From the NCBI RefSeq assembly GCF_003597675.1, contig NZ_CP030830.1:186001-250000 (forward strand): a DNA stretch of 64,000 nt, written 5' to 3'. This DNA comes from Neorhizobium sp. NCHU2750. Lineage in GTDB: Bacteria; Pseudomonadota; Alphaproteobacteria; Rhizobiales; Rhizobiaceae. A model generated the notes under the pieces. That model did no database searches, had not been told where the DNA came from, and saw only the letters and a list, made by a program, of their open reading frames with translations. The translations under genes were made by a program, and so were the position numbers. Shown in pieces: positions 18,132 through 27,589 of the stretch. Position 1 is the stretch's first letter. Each line of letters starts with the position of its first letter.

Positions 18132-19109
18132 ATGCTGACGAGACGTAATCTTATGGTGACCAGCGCCGCTCTTGCCGGCGCAAGCGTGTTTTCGATCGGT
18201 GGCAAGGCCAGGGCCCAGTCCGCCGACATGAGCATCGGTTACATTGCCGATTTCCCGAATGCGAGCGTGCTGGCGATCGCCAAGGAACAGAAGCTTTGGG
18301 AAGCCGAAGGCATCGAGCCCTCGGTAAAGGTCTTCACCAACGGCCCGATCCAGATCCAGGCCATGGGCGCGGGCAGCCTGAATTTCGGCACGATCGGCCC
18401 CGGCGCGCTGTGGCTGCCGGCAAGCGGCCGCGCCAAGGTTGTCGGCGTCAACGATATCGGCTTTTCCGATCGGGTTATCGCGCAGGGCAGCATAACGTCC
18501 ATGGCTGACCTCAAGGGCAAGAAGGTCGGCGTGCCGCAGGGTACTTCGGGCGACATGATCCTGCGGATGGCGCTGACCAAGGCCGGCCTGACCATCAACG
18601 ATATCCAGATGGTGCCAATGGATCCGTCCACCGTGGTCGCCGCCTTCACCTCGAAACAGATCGAGGCGGCCGGCATCTGGTATCCTCTGATCGACACCAT
18701 CAAGCCGCGTGTGCCCGACATGAAGGAATTGGCCTCCAACCAGGATTTCTACCCGCGAACCTCGTTCATCAACACCTTCGTGGCGCGCAATGAAGTGGTC
18801 GAGCAGAACCCGGATCTCGTCAAGAAATTCCTCCGTGTGATGAAGAAGGCGATGGATTATCGTGTCGCCAATCTCGATCATTCGATCGAGATCACCACGG
18901 CCTTCCTCAACGCACCGAATGAGGCGACCGACAAGGTGGCCCGCAGCCGCAAGATGCTGACCTCGAAGGAACTCGACGCCTTCACCAAGGACGGCACGGT
19001 CAACAAGTGGCTGACGGATTTCAACAAGATGTTCCAGGAGTTCGGAACGGTGAAGGAGCCGCTTGCGCCGGAGATGTTCTATACTGGTGATCTATTTATC
19101 AGCGCCTGA
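18132..19109 (+). CDS. Taurine/sulfonate/nitrate-type ABC transporter substrate-binding protein
   Basis: Periplasmic binding protein of the NMT1/SsuA type, 325 residues from ATG 18132 with AAAGGAGGA at optimal distance. The N-terminus MLTRRNLMVTSAALAG is a twin-arginine-like export signal ending near ARA. Mature sequence begins with the family pattern IGYIADFPNASVLAIAKEQ. It is the last gene of the importer module and of the whole sulfur-related supercluster. A strong hairpin follows at 19151. Ligand unknown: sulfonate, sulfate ester or aromatic acid are all possible in this family. Confidence 0.9.
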   Translation: MLTRRNLMVTSAALAGASVFSIGGKARAQSADMSIGYIADFPNASVLAIAKEQKLWEAEGIEPSVKVFTNGPIQIQAMGAGSLNFGTIGPGALWLPASGRAKVVGVNDIGFSDRVIAQGSITSMADLKGKKVGVPQGTSGDMILRMALTKAGLTINDIQMVPMDPSTVVAAFTSKQIEAAGIWYPLIDTIKPRVPDMKELASNQDFYPRTSFINTFVARNEVVEQNPDLVKKFLRVMKKAMDYRVANLDHSIEITTAFLNAPNEATDKVARSRKMLTSKELDAFTKDGTVNKWLTDFNKMFQEFGTVKEPLAPEMFYTGDLFISA

Positions 19110-19150
19110 TTGCCACAGCTGGTGACAATTAACGGAATCCCATCGAAGCG

Positions 19151-19175
19151 ATGGTCGGGAATGGTTCCCGACCAT
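19151..19175 (+). terminator. Hairpin at the end of the sulfatase/ABC operon
   Basis: Perfect 11-bp stem ATGGTCGGGAA / TTCCCGACCAT with a TGG loop, 42 bases after the binding-protein stop. The T-tail is weak (TCCAATCCT), so termination may be partial, but position and stem stability favour a transcript end. The rest of the 19110-19376 gap shows no gene. Confidence 0.55.
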
Positions 19176-19376
19176 TCCAATCCTCTGGTAATGCAATAAG
19201 AATTTTCTTTGAAAACAAAATCCCCTCGCTTACTGTCTCTCCTTTCAAAAGCTGAGGTTTTAGGGATCTCGAAGCAGAAGCTCTCGAGTAGTCCAGAAAA
19301 TCAAACGACGAGTCAGAGGTTCCTATCTATTCAAGACCATCACTATTCCAGTGCCGTAGCAGCAGAGTTAAGACGC

Positions 19377-21395
19377 TCATCGTTTCGACTTTTGCATTAG
19401 CCATAGAAAGATCGGAGCACCGATAACGGCTGCGACAAGGCCTGCCGGGATCTGCCAGGGATAGACGAGGTTACGTCCCAGCCAGTCAGCGACCATGAGC
19501 AAGACAGATCCGATGGCCGCCGCGGAAGCAATTTCTTCGCGTGGCTTCCGATTGCCGGTGATCTTGGCGATATGCGGAGCAACGAGGCCGACGAAGGTGA
19601 GGGGGCCGACGATTACGGTCGCTGTCGCCGTAAGAACGCCCGCTATAATCAGGATGGCCGAACGTGCCTTCGATAGATCCACTCCGAGCGAGGTCGCAGT
19701 GCCATCGCCCAACGAGAGCAGTGTCAACCATCGGGACAGCATGCTTGCCAGCGGTATGGCTGCGAGCGCGCTTATCAAAGCTGCATAGGCCGCTGTCTCG
19801 CTAACGCGATAAGTCGATCCAGACATCCATGTGAGAAGAATTGCGGACCTTGGGTCGCCGCTGGTGAGCAGGACACCGGAGCAGGCGCTCAGCAGTGTCG
19901 CAAGTGAGATACCAACCAGAAGCAGCCGGTTGGGCGTGACGTGGGTGCGCTTGGTCAGCACGAGAAGTGCGGCAAGGCTGAGAATTGCCCCGGCGGTACT
20001 GGCGACAATCGACATCTGTGCCGAATAGCCGGAAACGCAAAGGAGCAGCATGATGACACCAAGTGCCGCACCCGAGGAGATTCCAAGCACTTCGGGACTT
20101 GCCATCGGATTTCCCGTCATCCGCTGCAGAAGCACACCAGAAATGGCGAGCATAGCTCCTGCGGATCCGGCGGCAACGACGCGCGGCAATCTCCAGGGCA
20201 AGATTTCGGCGGCCGTTTCAGGAGACAGCCATGCCCAGCCGGGAGGGGAGTGCCCGAAGCCGATCGCAAAGGCCAGAGCGGTCGCGAACAGAAGCATGGC
20301 GGGTTTCCTACCGGATACAACCACCCACGCATGGAAATGACCGCCCGGAGGCGGTTCGGGTGGCAAGGTCTCGGGTGCCCTGCGCGCAACGAGCAGGATC
20401 AGCAGACAGAGACTGCCGATCAGCGCCGTCGCCGTGCCTGTCGATATCTCCTGTCGCAGATGCAGGACCTGCACGCATTGATCGGTCAGCCACAGCAGAA
20501 GGCAACCGATCAGCGGCGACCAGATCAGGCGACGGCCAAACGTATTGGCCCCCATCAGGCGGGCGATCTGCGATGCCATCAACGCGACAAAGCCAAAAAC
20601 CCCGACACCAGCAACACATAAGGCAGCAAGCGCCGAGGCAATCCCAAGTCCCGCGACCCTTACTAGGGAGACTCTCACTCCTCTGCTAGCGGCGATTTCG
20701 TCGCCGAGCGTGAGCATAGCGAGAGGGCGGGCGATCACGGCGATGACAATGGTCCCCGCCAGCATGCGCGGTGCGAGAAATTCAACAGTCCCCCAGCCGT
20801 TCTGGATCAGCGAACCGCTTTGCCAGATCGACAGCGAACTCAGGTAATCATGGTTGAGCACGGTCAGAACCGCGCCGATCGCGCCGAAGAACAGGTTGAT
20901 CGTTAGTCCACCGATGACAACGGCATTCGGAGAAAATCGCTGCCGGCGGCAGATCGCCAGAACCAGGCCGGCGCTGATCAGGCCACCGCCAAGCGCAATC
21001 AGCCCCCCGCCATCAGCAAGCAGCGAAGGAAACCATAGCGACGTGACTGCAAGGGCGACGTAGGAGCCTCCCGAAATTCCGACGGTCGCTGGCTCGGCAA
21101 TCGGGTTCTGCAAGACCTGTTGAAGGATCACGCCCGACAAGGCCAGGCCTGCCCCGACGATCCAACTGACGACGATACGCGGGAGTGCCACGTCGACAAA
21201 AACGAGCGCCGCGACATCCGCCTGCGGGTCGCGAATGCTTGAAAGCCACAGTGATGGTTCCTGGATGGCGGCCAGTGTCCCTAACGAAAGACCGATCGCC
21301 AGGCACACCGCCAAAATCAGCGCCGTCGCGGCGGACAAGCGCGGCGACGACGAGCCAAGCAAACGTACCCCTGAAGGCCTACCCGGTCGCATCAT
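19377..21395 (-). CDS. Iron-siderophore ABC transporter permease, two-domain FhuB type
   Basis: Large permease of 672 residues made of two homologous FecCD-type halves (each about ten hydrophobic helices), as in FhuB. In both halves the conserved pattern is visible: NPIAEPATVGISGG in the first and NPMASPEVLGISSGAA in the second. It imports ferric siderophore from the periplasm together with the binding protein at 21392, whose stop overlaps its start by four bases. No ATPase (FhuC) is encoded nearby, so the ATPase must be shared or located elsewhere. Confidence 0.93.
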   Translation of the reverse strand: MMRPGRPSGVRLLGSSSPRLSAATALILAVCLAIGLSLGTLAAIQEPSLWLSSIRDPQADVAALVFVDVALPRIVVSWIVGAGLALSGVILQQVLQNPIAEPATVGISGGSYVALAVTSLWFPSLLADGGGLIALGGGLISAGLVLAICRRQRFSPNAVVIGGLTINLFFGAIGAVLTVLNHDYLSSLSIWQSGSLIQNGWGTVEFLAPRMLAGTIVIAVIARPLAMLTLGDEIAASRGVRVSLVRVAGLGIASALAALCVAGVGVFGFVALMASQIARLMGANTFGRRLIWSPLIGCLLLWLTDQCVQVLHLRQEISTGTATALIGSLCLLILLVARRAPETLPPEPPPGGHFHAWVVVSGRKPAMLLFATALAFAIGFGHSPPGWAWLSPETAAEILPWRLPRVVAAGSAGAMLAISGVLLQRMTGNPMASPEVLGISSGAALGVIMLLLCVSGYSAQMSIVASTAGAILSLAALLVLTKRTHVTPNRLLLVGISLATLLSACSGVLLTSGDPRSAILLTWMSGSTYRVSETAAYAALISALAAIPLASMLSRWLTLLSLGDGTATSLGVDLSKARSAILIIAGVLTATATVIVGPLTFVGLVAPHIAKITGNRKPREEIASAAAIGSVLLMVADWLGRNLVYPWQIPAGLVAAVIGAPIFLWLMQKSKR

Positions 21396-22309
21396 CTACC
21401 CTCGCCGGTTGACAGAGCAGCCTGGGCCAAGATCTCGATGAATCTCTGGACGGAGGGAACACCGCCCAGCGGATAGAAGACCGGGATGGGCCGAACACGT
21501 CCTGCCGCGACCATTGGGATGCCGTTCCACACAGTGCTCCCTGCAAGTGCGACCTCGGCCCGGCGAGTGCGCTCCCCCTGGTCCAAATAGAGCAACCGCG
21601 CCTGTGGCATTTCGGTCAGTTCGGCAATATCGATCAGGGCATTTCCGAAGCGGGACGTCGGCGCGCGAAGAGCATTGTTCAGCCCCAGGAGTACGATCAT
21701 TTCATGCACCCAGCTGCCCGGGCCGTAGGCATAGATCTGACGACCATTTTCGTGGAGAACGCCGATTATCACATCCCGCAAATTCAGCATTTTTAGGCTT
21801 GCCGCGGCAGCCTGCTGCGTGCGGTCGAAGCCGGCGAGCCAGTGGCTTGCCGCCTCTTCCGCCGAGAGCAACCGGCCGATCTCGACAAGCGCCTTTCTCG
21901 CATTGGCAATCGGTGATGCAGGCGGATCAATGATGGTGACCGTCTGGACGGGGGCGATGCGTTCGAATTGCCCGATGAGACTGGTTTGCCAGTTGGAGAT
22001 CAGGATCCTGTCGGGACGCAAAGCGGACAGAAGTTCGAGATTGGGTTCGGCGCGCGAACCCAGATCCGCAACACTTTCGGGCAGCGGGATAGTCTCCATC
22101 CATTGCCGGTAGACTGCCGTGTCCGGGACTGCGATCGGCACGGCACCTAGCGCCAGAAGGCATTCGGCCGCCGCCCAATCGGTTGTCGCAATCGAAATCG
22201 GCGTCGCGGCATGAGCCGTTCGCCACGAACCTGCCGCCAGAGCCGCACACGCCGCCAGCATCCGGCGGCGCGAGATTATTGTCAATCTGGTATCGGAATG
22301 CGGCCTCAT
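21392..22309 (-). CDS. Iron-siderophore ABC transporter substrate-binding protein (FhuD type)
   Basis: Periplasmic class III binding protein, 305 residues. The start at 22309 is supported by AGGCGGA upstream and gives an export signal with a double-arginine stretch (TIISRRRMLAACAALAAG) cleaved near AHA; a longer frame to 22537 would run back into the receptor gene. It contains the helical-backbone FhuD-like fold features and APTSRFGNALIDIAEL. It is downstream of the TonB receptor and translationally coupled to the permease. Confidence 0.9.
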   Translation of the reverse strand: MRPHSDTRLTIISRRRMLAACAALAAGSWRTAHAATPISIATTDWAAAECLLALGAVPIAVPDTAVYRQWMETIPLPESVADLGSRAEPNLELLSALRPDRILISNWQTSLIGQFERIAPVQTVTIIDPPASPIANARKALVEIGRLLSAEEAASHWLAGFDRTQQAAAASLKMLNLRDVIIGVLHENGRQIYAYGPGSWVHEMIVLLGLNNALRAPTSRFGNALIDIAELTEMPQARLLYLDQGERTRRAEVALAGSTVWNGIPMVAAGRVRPIPVFYPLGGVPSVQRFIEILAQAALSTGEGR

Positions 22310-22319
22310 TCCGCCTTCC

Positions 22320-24773
22320 TCAAAAGTCGAATGTCGTGGAGACCAGGAAGGTTCGCGGCGCGCCACGCGCGAGGCCGAAACTCGAAGAGGCCGCGGCCCA
22401 GTAGTCGCGGTCGAAGACATTTTCAACGCTGGCACGAACTGTGATCGGCTTACCGTTTTCCCGCTCGTACCTGTAACGTGCGCCGAGGTCGAAGCGCGTC
22501 CAGTCTGGTATTTTCTGCGTGTTGTCGACGCTGGCATATTGGGAAGAGGTATGGATGACCCGCCCCGATAGCGTTAGCCCGTCAATGAACGGGGTATCCC
22601 ATTCCGCTCCCATGTTGAGCTGCACGTCTGGCACGCCGATCGCCTTCTTGCCATCGTTCGTGCCGCCTGCCGTCTTGGTCTGAACGCCGTCCATGAAGGC
22701 GACGCCGCCGAGAACGCGGATACTTTCCACCACTTCGCCGAAGACGTTGAGCTCGAGGCCGCGATTGCGGGTCTCGCCATCGACGCCATAGGCGTTCGAG
22801 GCATCAAGCGCACCGCTTGGCTGCTCGATCTGGAACAGGCTGGCGGTTGCCGTCACATCGCCGAGATCGACCTTTGCGCCGATCTCATACTGCTTCGACC
22901 TGAGCGGCGCAAAAGCCTCGCCTGCATTCGTCGCTCCGGTCGGCGCGACCGGCCCCTGGCTCAGGCCTTCGATATAGTTGGCATAGAGCGAAACGCTTTC
23001 CCAAGGTTTTACGACAATCCCGAGTGCTGGCGTGAAGGCGTCTTCGTCGTAATCGGCCGTCTGCACACCGGTTGTGACGTTCCACGCCTTTTGTCGCACT
23101 TTCTGCTGCCGGCCGCCGACGATCAACTGCAGCCTGTCGTCCAAGAAGAACAGACTGTCTGTAATCGCGAAACTCTGCAGGGTTACGGCATTGGTTTTGG
23201 GGGTCGTGTCGAATAGCCCCGACAGGTCCGGCTTGTCGATCCGGATGGGATCGTAAAGGTTCGAGGAGTAGCTGGAAAAATTTTGAGACCGGTTACCGAG
23301 TTCGCTATAGAGATCGGAAGCGCTCAGCGTGACTTCATGACGAACCGGGCCAGTTTCAAACTTTGCGTTTAAGCCGATTTCGCCCGTCACGACACGATTG
23401 TAGGTCGGCTGATAGAAATTTCTCGCGTCGAAGTCGCCAGCTGAGTTCTTTATATATTCGAAGTTATAAAGGCCGAGCAATTCGTTGCGATGCGCGCCGA
23501 ATGTCGCATAAGCCGTCACATTGTCGGTGATATCGTACTCGGCCCGCAAAGACGCCAGATAGTCCTTGCCATGTGCGTAATACCAGTTCTGACCGAGATC
23601 GGCCGAGGCATCGGGCGCATGCGGTATTTTTACGCCGGCATTCGCATAGATGGGGCGCACCGGATTATCGGAATAATTCTTTTGGTAGACAAGGTCGGCC
23701 GACAGTCTCACTCTGTCGCCATTGTAGTCGAGGCCGAGCGAGGCGCTGCCAAGCTGATTGGATTGCCCGTCAACGGCCGTATGCCCGTCGGAATACGAGC
23801 CGTTGAAACGGATGCCGAAAGCGTTGTCATCCCCGACACGGCGGGCGAAATCGACACCCGTTCCGATCTGCCCGTCCGAAAGATAGCTCGTCGTCACCCG
23901 ATTGATCGGATCATCTGGCGCGCGCTTGGGAACCAGATTTATGACGCCGCCGATACTGCCGCCCGGCGCCATGCCCGATAGAAGAGCGCCGGGGCCTTTG
24001 AGAACCTCGACGCGGTCGATCCAGGATGTTCCCGCCATCTGATAAGGTGCGAGACCGTAGAGTCCGTTGATCGCCATGTCAGGATTTCCGACCGGGAAGC
24101 CACGGATGAAGAACTGGTTGGAATAACTCCCGTCAGCCCAGGTCGTGCGGACCGAAGGATCGTTCTTGACCACGTCCCCGACGCTGCGCGCCTGCTGGTC
24201 CTGGATCGTTTTTGCTGTGTAGCTCGTTACGTTGAACGGCGTATCCATGACGTCGCGATTGCCGAGAATGCCGAGGCGCGCGCCGGTCGCCACTTGCCCT
24301 CCAGCATAAGCGACAGGTGGGGTGCCGAGCGGAGCATCGCCCTGCAGCACGATCGGTTGCAGTTCGGTTGCGCTTCGCGTCCCCGAACTGTCACCGGAGG
24401 CTGCCGGCTGGCTCGGATCGACGAGCACGACGGATCGGTCCGCCGAGACCCGGTAGCGGATGCCGGTGCCAGCAAGAAGCCTGCCGATCGCCTCCTGCGG
24501 CGTCATCGTTCCCGAAAGCGGCTTGCTGCGGCTGCCGGCCGGAAGCTTGAACGGATAGGCGATGCGCCAGCCGCTGACCGCGCCGACATCCGCAATGGCC
24601 GATGCGAGCGATTTAGAGGGAATGTCGAAGCGAAAGCTGGAGGCATTGGCGGAATTGCCATTGGCTGGCATCTGCTGACCGACGGCCGGTTGGCAGACCA
24701 TCGCCAGCATTGCCGTCGTCGCCATCAGCAATGCGATCCCATGCACCTGTTTCGAAATTACGCGCCCCACCAT
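22320..24773 (-). CDS. TonB-dependent siderophore receptor with STN signalling domain
   Basis: Outer-membrane receptor of about 817 residues. The start at 24773 is preferred (GGGGAG seven bases upstream); 24791 is possible. After a signal peptide (near VGQQ) there is a secretin/TonB short N-terminal domain (FDIPSKSLASAIADVGAV onward) which relays ligand binding to FecR. A plug domain follows (DVMDTPFNVTSYTAKTIQ) and then a long beta-barrel ending in the typical C-terminal phenylalanine (TTFDF). It resembles ferrichrome/ferrioxamine/pyoverdine-type receptors. With the sigma/anti-sigma pair upstream it forms a cell-surface signalling system. Confidence 0.93.
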   Translation of the reverse strand: MVGRVISKQVHGIALLMATTAMLAMVCQPAVGQQMPANGNSANASSFRFDIPSKSLASAIADVGAVSGWRIAYPFKLPAGSRSKPLSGTMTPQEAIGRLLAGTGIRYRVSADRSVVLVDPSQPAASGDSSGTRSATELQPIVLQGDAPLGTPPVAYAGGQVATGARLGILGNRDVMDTPFNVTSYTAKTIQDQQARSVGDVVKNDPSVRTTWADGSYSNQFFIRGFPVGNPDMAINGLYGLAPYQMAGTSWIDRVEVLKGPGALLSGMAPGGSIGGVINLVPKRAPDDPINRVTTSYLSDGQIGTGVDFARRVGDDNAFGIRFNGSYSDGHTAVDGQSNQLGSASLGLDYNGDRVRLSADLVYQKNYSDNPVRPIYANAGVKIPHAPDASADLGQNWYYAHGKDYLASLRAEYDITDNVTAYATFGAHRNELLGLYNFEYIKNSAGDFDARNFYQPTYNRVVTGEIGLNAKFETGPVRHEVTLSASDLYSELGNRSQNFSSYSSNLYDPIRIDKPDLSGLFDTTPKTNAVTLQSFAITDSLFFLDDRLQLIVGGRQQKVRQKAWNVTTGVQTADYDEDAFTPALGIVVKPWESVSLYANYIEGLSQGPVAPTGATNAGEAFAPLRSKQYEIGAKVDLGDVTATASLFQIEQPSGALDASNAYGVDGETRNRGLELNVFGEVVESIRVLGGVAFMDGVQTKTAGGTNDGKKAIGVPDVQLNMGAEWDTPFIDGLTLSGRVIHTSSQYASVDNTQKIPDWTRFDLGARYRYERENGKPITVRASVENVFDRDYWAAASSSFGLARGAPRTFLVSTTFDF

Positions 24774-24903
24774 CAACTTGCTCCCCTGCATCTTTGCGAG
24801 CGGGCCGCCCCCGGCAGTCCCTGATAGGTAGAACGGACGAGCGGGCCTGCGCCGTGTCTCCTCCGGCGAAAAACTTTCAGTTTAGGCACAAGTTTTTCGC
24901 TGA

Positions 24904-25854
24904 TCAGTGCAGGATGGTAAGAAGTGGCGTGACCCGGGTGATCGAGCCATTGACAGCAGAGGCTATGGTGGCAAGCGACGCATCGACATCCGTCAGCGGG
25001 AAGGTGCCCGATATCTGGTGGTCTGCCAAACTTCCACGCACGACGATGCGGCTGGTGGTATGACGCTGCAGCGCCCGCACGACGTCGTCAATGCGGGCAC
25101 CCTCGACGACAAGCCGTCCTGTCAGCCAGGACAGCACCAGCTCGGGATCGGCTTTACGGATGCCCGCAGTGCGGCCGGCGGCTATCGCCACCTGGTCACC
25201 CTGAAACAGGGTCATCGCGGTCGCGTCATGCGTCCCCATCACCTCGACGGCGCCCTCGGAAACTGTCACCTCGGTCTTGTCATCCTCATGCTCGACATTG
25301 AATTTCGTGCCGATATCGCGGATCCGGTCACCATCCACCAGGACGGTGAAGATGCCGTCCGCGCCGTGGCGGACCTCGAAATAGGCTTCGCCGCGGAGGA
25401 GCCGAACCTGTCTTCGCCCCGCGCTGAAATCCAGAGCGATGGCGGTGTCAGCGCCGAGGCGAGCGCTCGAGCCGTCGGGCAGGGCAACAACGGAGACGAC
25501 ATTGCGGTCGGTTACGACATCAGCCTGCCAGTTTTGGATGACGGTAGGATTCAGCCACCAGAGGCAACAGAGTATCGCCACACCGGAGGCAGGCGGGATC
25601 GTCCAGCTCCAGCGAGGCCGGAGCCAGACCGCCACCTTGCGCCGAAAGGGAGTCCTTGCGGCAAGACGCGCGGCCGGTGCTTCCAACTGCGCGTAAAGGA
25701 CACGCAGTTCGTCGAAGGCGCGGCGATGACGAAGGTCTTCGTTCAGCCATGCATCAAATCTCTCGGCCTCCTGCTCTCTTAACGAGCCGCCGGTTCGTTT
25801 CGCAAGCCAAAGCGCCGCCTCATCGCGCTGTTCTTCTGTCGGTTTATCGCTCAT
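24904..25854 (-). CDS. FecR-family anti-sigma factor/sensor
   Basis: FecR-like protein of 316 residues. The N-terminal cytoplasmic part (DUF4880-like, EEQRDEAALWLAKRTGGSL) binds the sigma factor. A single membrane helix lies around residues 93-111 (SGVAILCCLWWL). The periplasmic FecR domain contains DGSSARLGADTAIALDF and GEAYFEVRHG. It lies between the receptor and the sigma factor at 25963 and transmits the signal from the receptor STN domain. Confidence 0.92.
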   Translation of the reverse strand: MSDKPTEEQRDEAALWLAKRTGGSLREQEAERFDAWLNEDLRHRRAFDELRVLYAQLEAPAARLAARTPFRRKVAVWLRPRWSWTIPPASGVAILCCLWWLNPTVIQNWQADVVTDRNVVSVVALPDGSSARLGADTAIALDFSAGRRQVRLLRGEAYFEVRHGADGIFTVLVDGDRIRDIGTKFNVEHEDDKTEVTVSEGAVEVMGTHDATAMTLFQGDQVAIAAGRTAGIRKADPELVLSWLTGRLVVEGARIDDVVRALQRHTTSRIVVRGSLADHQISGTFPLTDVDASLATIASAVNGSITRVTPLLTILH

Positions 25855-25962
25855 CCTGCTCCGTCAGACCGGCATTTGGGTCGCGGCTTGTCGTTCAACT
25901 CCGCTTCTGTAGAGGATAACGGGCGAGTGTGGAAATGCCGTGTCTGCCCCTTCGCGAGAATT

Positions 25963-26478
25963 TCAGCTCTCGCGAAGGTGATCCGCGAGGCGAGCCTGGC
26001 AATGTCGCAAGGCACGGGCGATATGTTTTTCAACGCTGTTGATCGAAATCCCGTGCCGGCGGGCGATCTCCTCGTTCGAGACGCCTTCGACGCGTCGCAG
26101 GATGAAGATCTCGCGGCAGCGGGGCGAAAGCTGGGTCAGCGCTTGATCGAGCGCCGAAAGCGTCTGCCGGGCCTGCAGGGTTGCTTCCGGAGAGGCGGGC
26201 GGAGCCGCAAACTGTTCAGGTACCACTCGCGAGATGATCTCGCTGCGACGACGCTGGCTTCTATGGTGCTCCGTCGCCGCATTGCGTGCGGAGGCATAGA
26301 GCACACGTTGATCATCTGCCTCGGTGTGACGAGGGCCCGCCGCCAGCGTGCGGAGGAAAACATCCTGAACGAGATCGGCAGCAATTTCCGAATTCCCAAC
26401 GCGCTTGCGTAGCAACGCTTCAAGCTTGCTATGGTGTCCTTGAAAGAGGCAGCTTACTTTTGTACGCCAATTCGACAT
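25963..26478 (-). CDS. FecI-family ECF RNA polymerase sigma factor
   Basis: ECF sigma factor, 171 residues from the methionine at 26478 (MSNWRTKVSC); an in-frame start at 26517 would add 13 residues. Region 2 is visible as AADLVQDVFLRTLA and region 4 as LSPRCREIFILRRVEGVSN with the HTH EEIARRHGISINSVEKHI. It likely directs transcription of the receptor gene when the siderophore binds. A RirA-like site lies about 110 bp upstream, consistent with iron control. Confidence 0.92.
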   Translation of the reverse strand: MSNWRTKVSCLFQGHHSKLEALLRKRVGNSEIAADLVQDVFLRTLAAGPRHTEADDQRVLYASARNAATEHHRSQRRRSEIISRVVPEQFAAPPASPEATLQARQTLSALDQALTQLSPRCREIFILRRVEGVSNEEIARRHGISINSVEKHIARALRHCQARLADHLRES

Positions 26479-26589
26479 TGCGATTCCAATATGCGGAGAG
26501 GACGCGTAAAGCGTCATGTACGGATCTACAGCTCATAGTCGCTCCTGCGACACACTATCGTCTGCTATCTGAAACAGACACTTTATTCT

Positions 26590-26604
26590 TGATAGTTAAA
26601 GTCA
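26590..26604. promoter_or_regulatory. Candidate iron-responsive (RirA-type) operator
   Basis: TGATAGTTAAAGTCA fits the TGA-N9-TCA pattern described for RirA iron-responsive operators in rhizobia, within an AT-rich stretch about 110 bp upstream of the FecI-type gene on the minus strand. The motif is short and could occur by chance, but the position is right. The surrounding 26479-26779 gap holds no gene that I can support. Confidence 0.45.
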
Positions 26605-26779
26605 AGGTTTTTCTCGTGTTGCGACCGGGCAACAATATTTGCTCACGTAGGCGCCGGAAAGAGATTGGGATCAACCGACTAAGCACAGTGAGGCCCTCAA
26701 CAGCCGGCCGCTCCTTCGATTCCATCACGAGCCCAACGTTATGCGCGGAACTCGAACATCGTTATCACGTTTCTGACGC

Positions 26780-27586
26780 ATGGCGCGAAACACGTTCTGG
26801 AAAGGCTATCTCAAACTGTCGCTGGTCACGGCGGTGGTAACGCTGACGCCGGCGACGACCGAGAGCAACAAGGTGCGGCTTCATGTCTTGAACCGCAAGA
26901 CGAATAACCGTGTCGAAAGCCGTTATCTCGACAGCGTGACCCACAGGCCGGTGGCCGAAAAGGATCAGGTTAAAGGCTACCCCAAAGACGATGGGGACTA
27001 CGTACTGCTCGATGATGACGAGATCGATGCAGTTGGGCTCGAGAGCACGCGTTCAATCGAGATCGACACATTTGTCCCGCGTGGCTCGATCGATTGGATC
27101 TGGTACGACAAGCCGCATTTTTTGAGCCCTGCTGACAAGGTCGGGGCGGAAGCCTTTTGTGTTATTCGAGAGGCGATGGAAGCAAGTGGCGTTGTCGGCA
27201 TTGCGAGACTAGTGCTCTATCGCCGCGAACGAGCGGTCCTTCTGGAGCCGAAAGGGAAGGGCATCGTGTTGTGGACGCTCCGCTATGGCGACGAGGTCCG
27301 CGAACCCGCCGATACGATCGATACCAAGGCAAAGGTAGACCGCAAGCTCCTCGCGCTGATGACCGGCATGGTGGAAAAGCGCACCGAAACCTGGTCGCCG
27401 AAGCTGGTACAGGATCCGGTCCAGAAGCGGATGAAGGCGCTGATAGGAAAAAAGCAGAAGACATCAAAACCAGCCAAGCGATCGAAGAGCCCGGCGCCAG
27501 TGAAGACGGAAGGCAATGTCATCAACATCATGGACGCGCTGAAGAAGAGTCTTGCCAAAGAAGTTGGAAAGCGCAGTTCAAAGTAA
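26780..27586 (+). CDS. ku: Ku protein (bacterial non-homologous end joining)
   Basis: Bacterial Ku of 268 residues, starting MARNTFWKGYLKLSLV. It contains the beta-barrel core landmarks LHVLNRKTNNRVESRYLD, DYVLLDDDEIDAV and DWIWYDKPHFLSP, and a basic Lys-rich C-terminal tail. Ku homodimers bind DNA ends and recruit LigD. It converges on ligD (27590) with only three bases between the stop codons. A second, distinct Ku lies at 30125-30973, so one locus encodes two Ku proteins, a situation known in rhizobia. Confidence 0.93.
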   Translation: MARNTFWKGYLKLSLVTAVVTLTPATTESNKVRLHVLNRKTNNRVESRYLDSVTHRPVAEKDQVKGYPKDDGDYVLLDDDEIDAVGLESTRSIEIDTFVPRGSIDWIWYDKPHFLSPADKVGAEAFCVIREAMEASGVVGIARLVLYRRERAVLLEPKGKGIVLWTLRYGDEVREPADTIDTKAKVDRKLLALMTGMVEKRTETWSPKLVQDPVQKRMKALIGKKQKTSKPAKRSKSPAPVKTEGNVINIMDALKKSLAKEVGKRSSK

Positions 27587-27589
27587 CCT

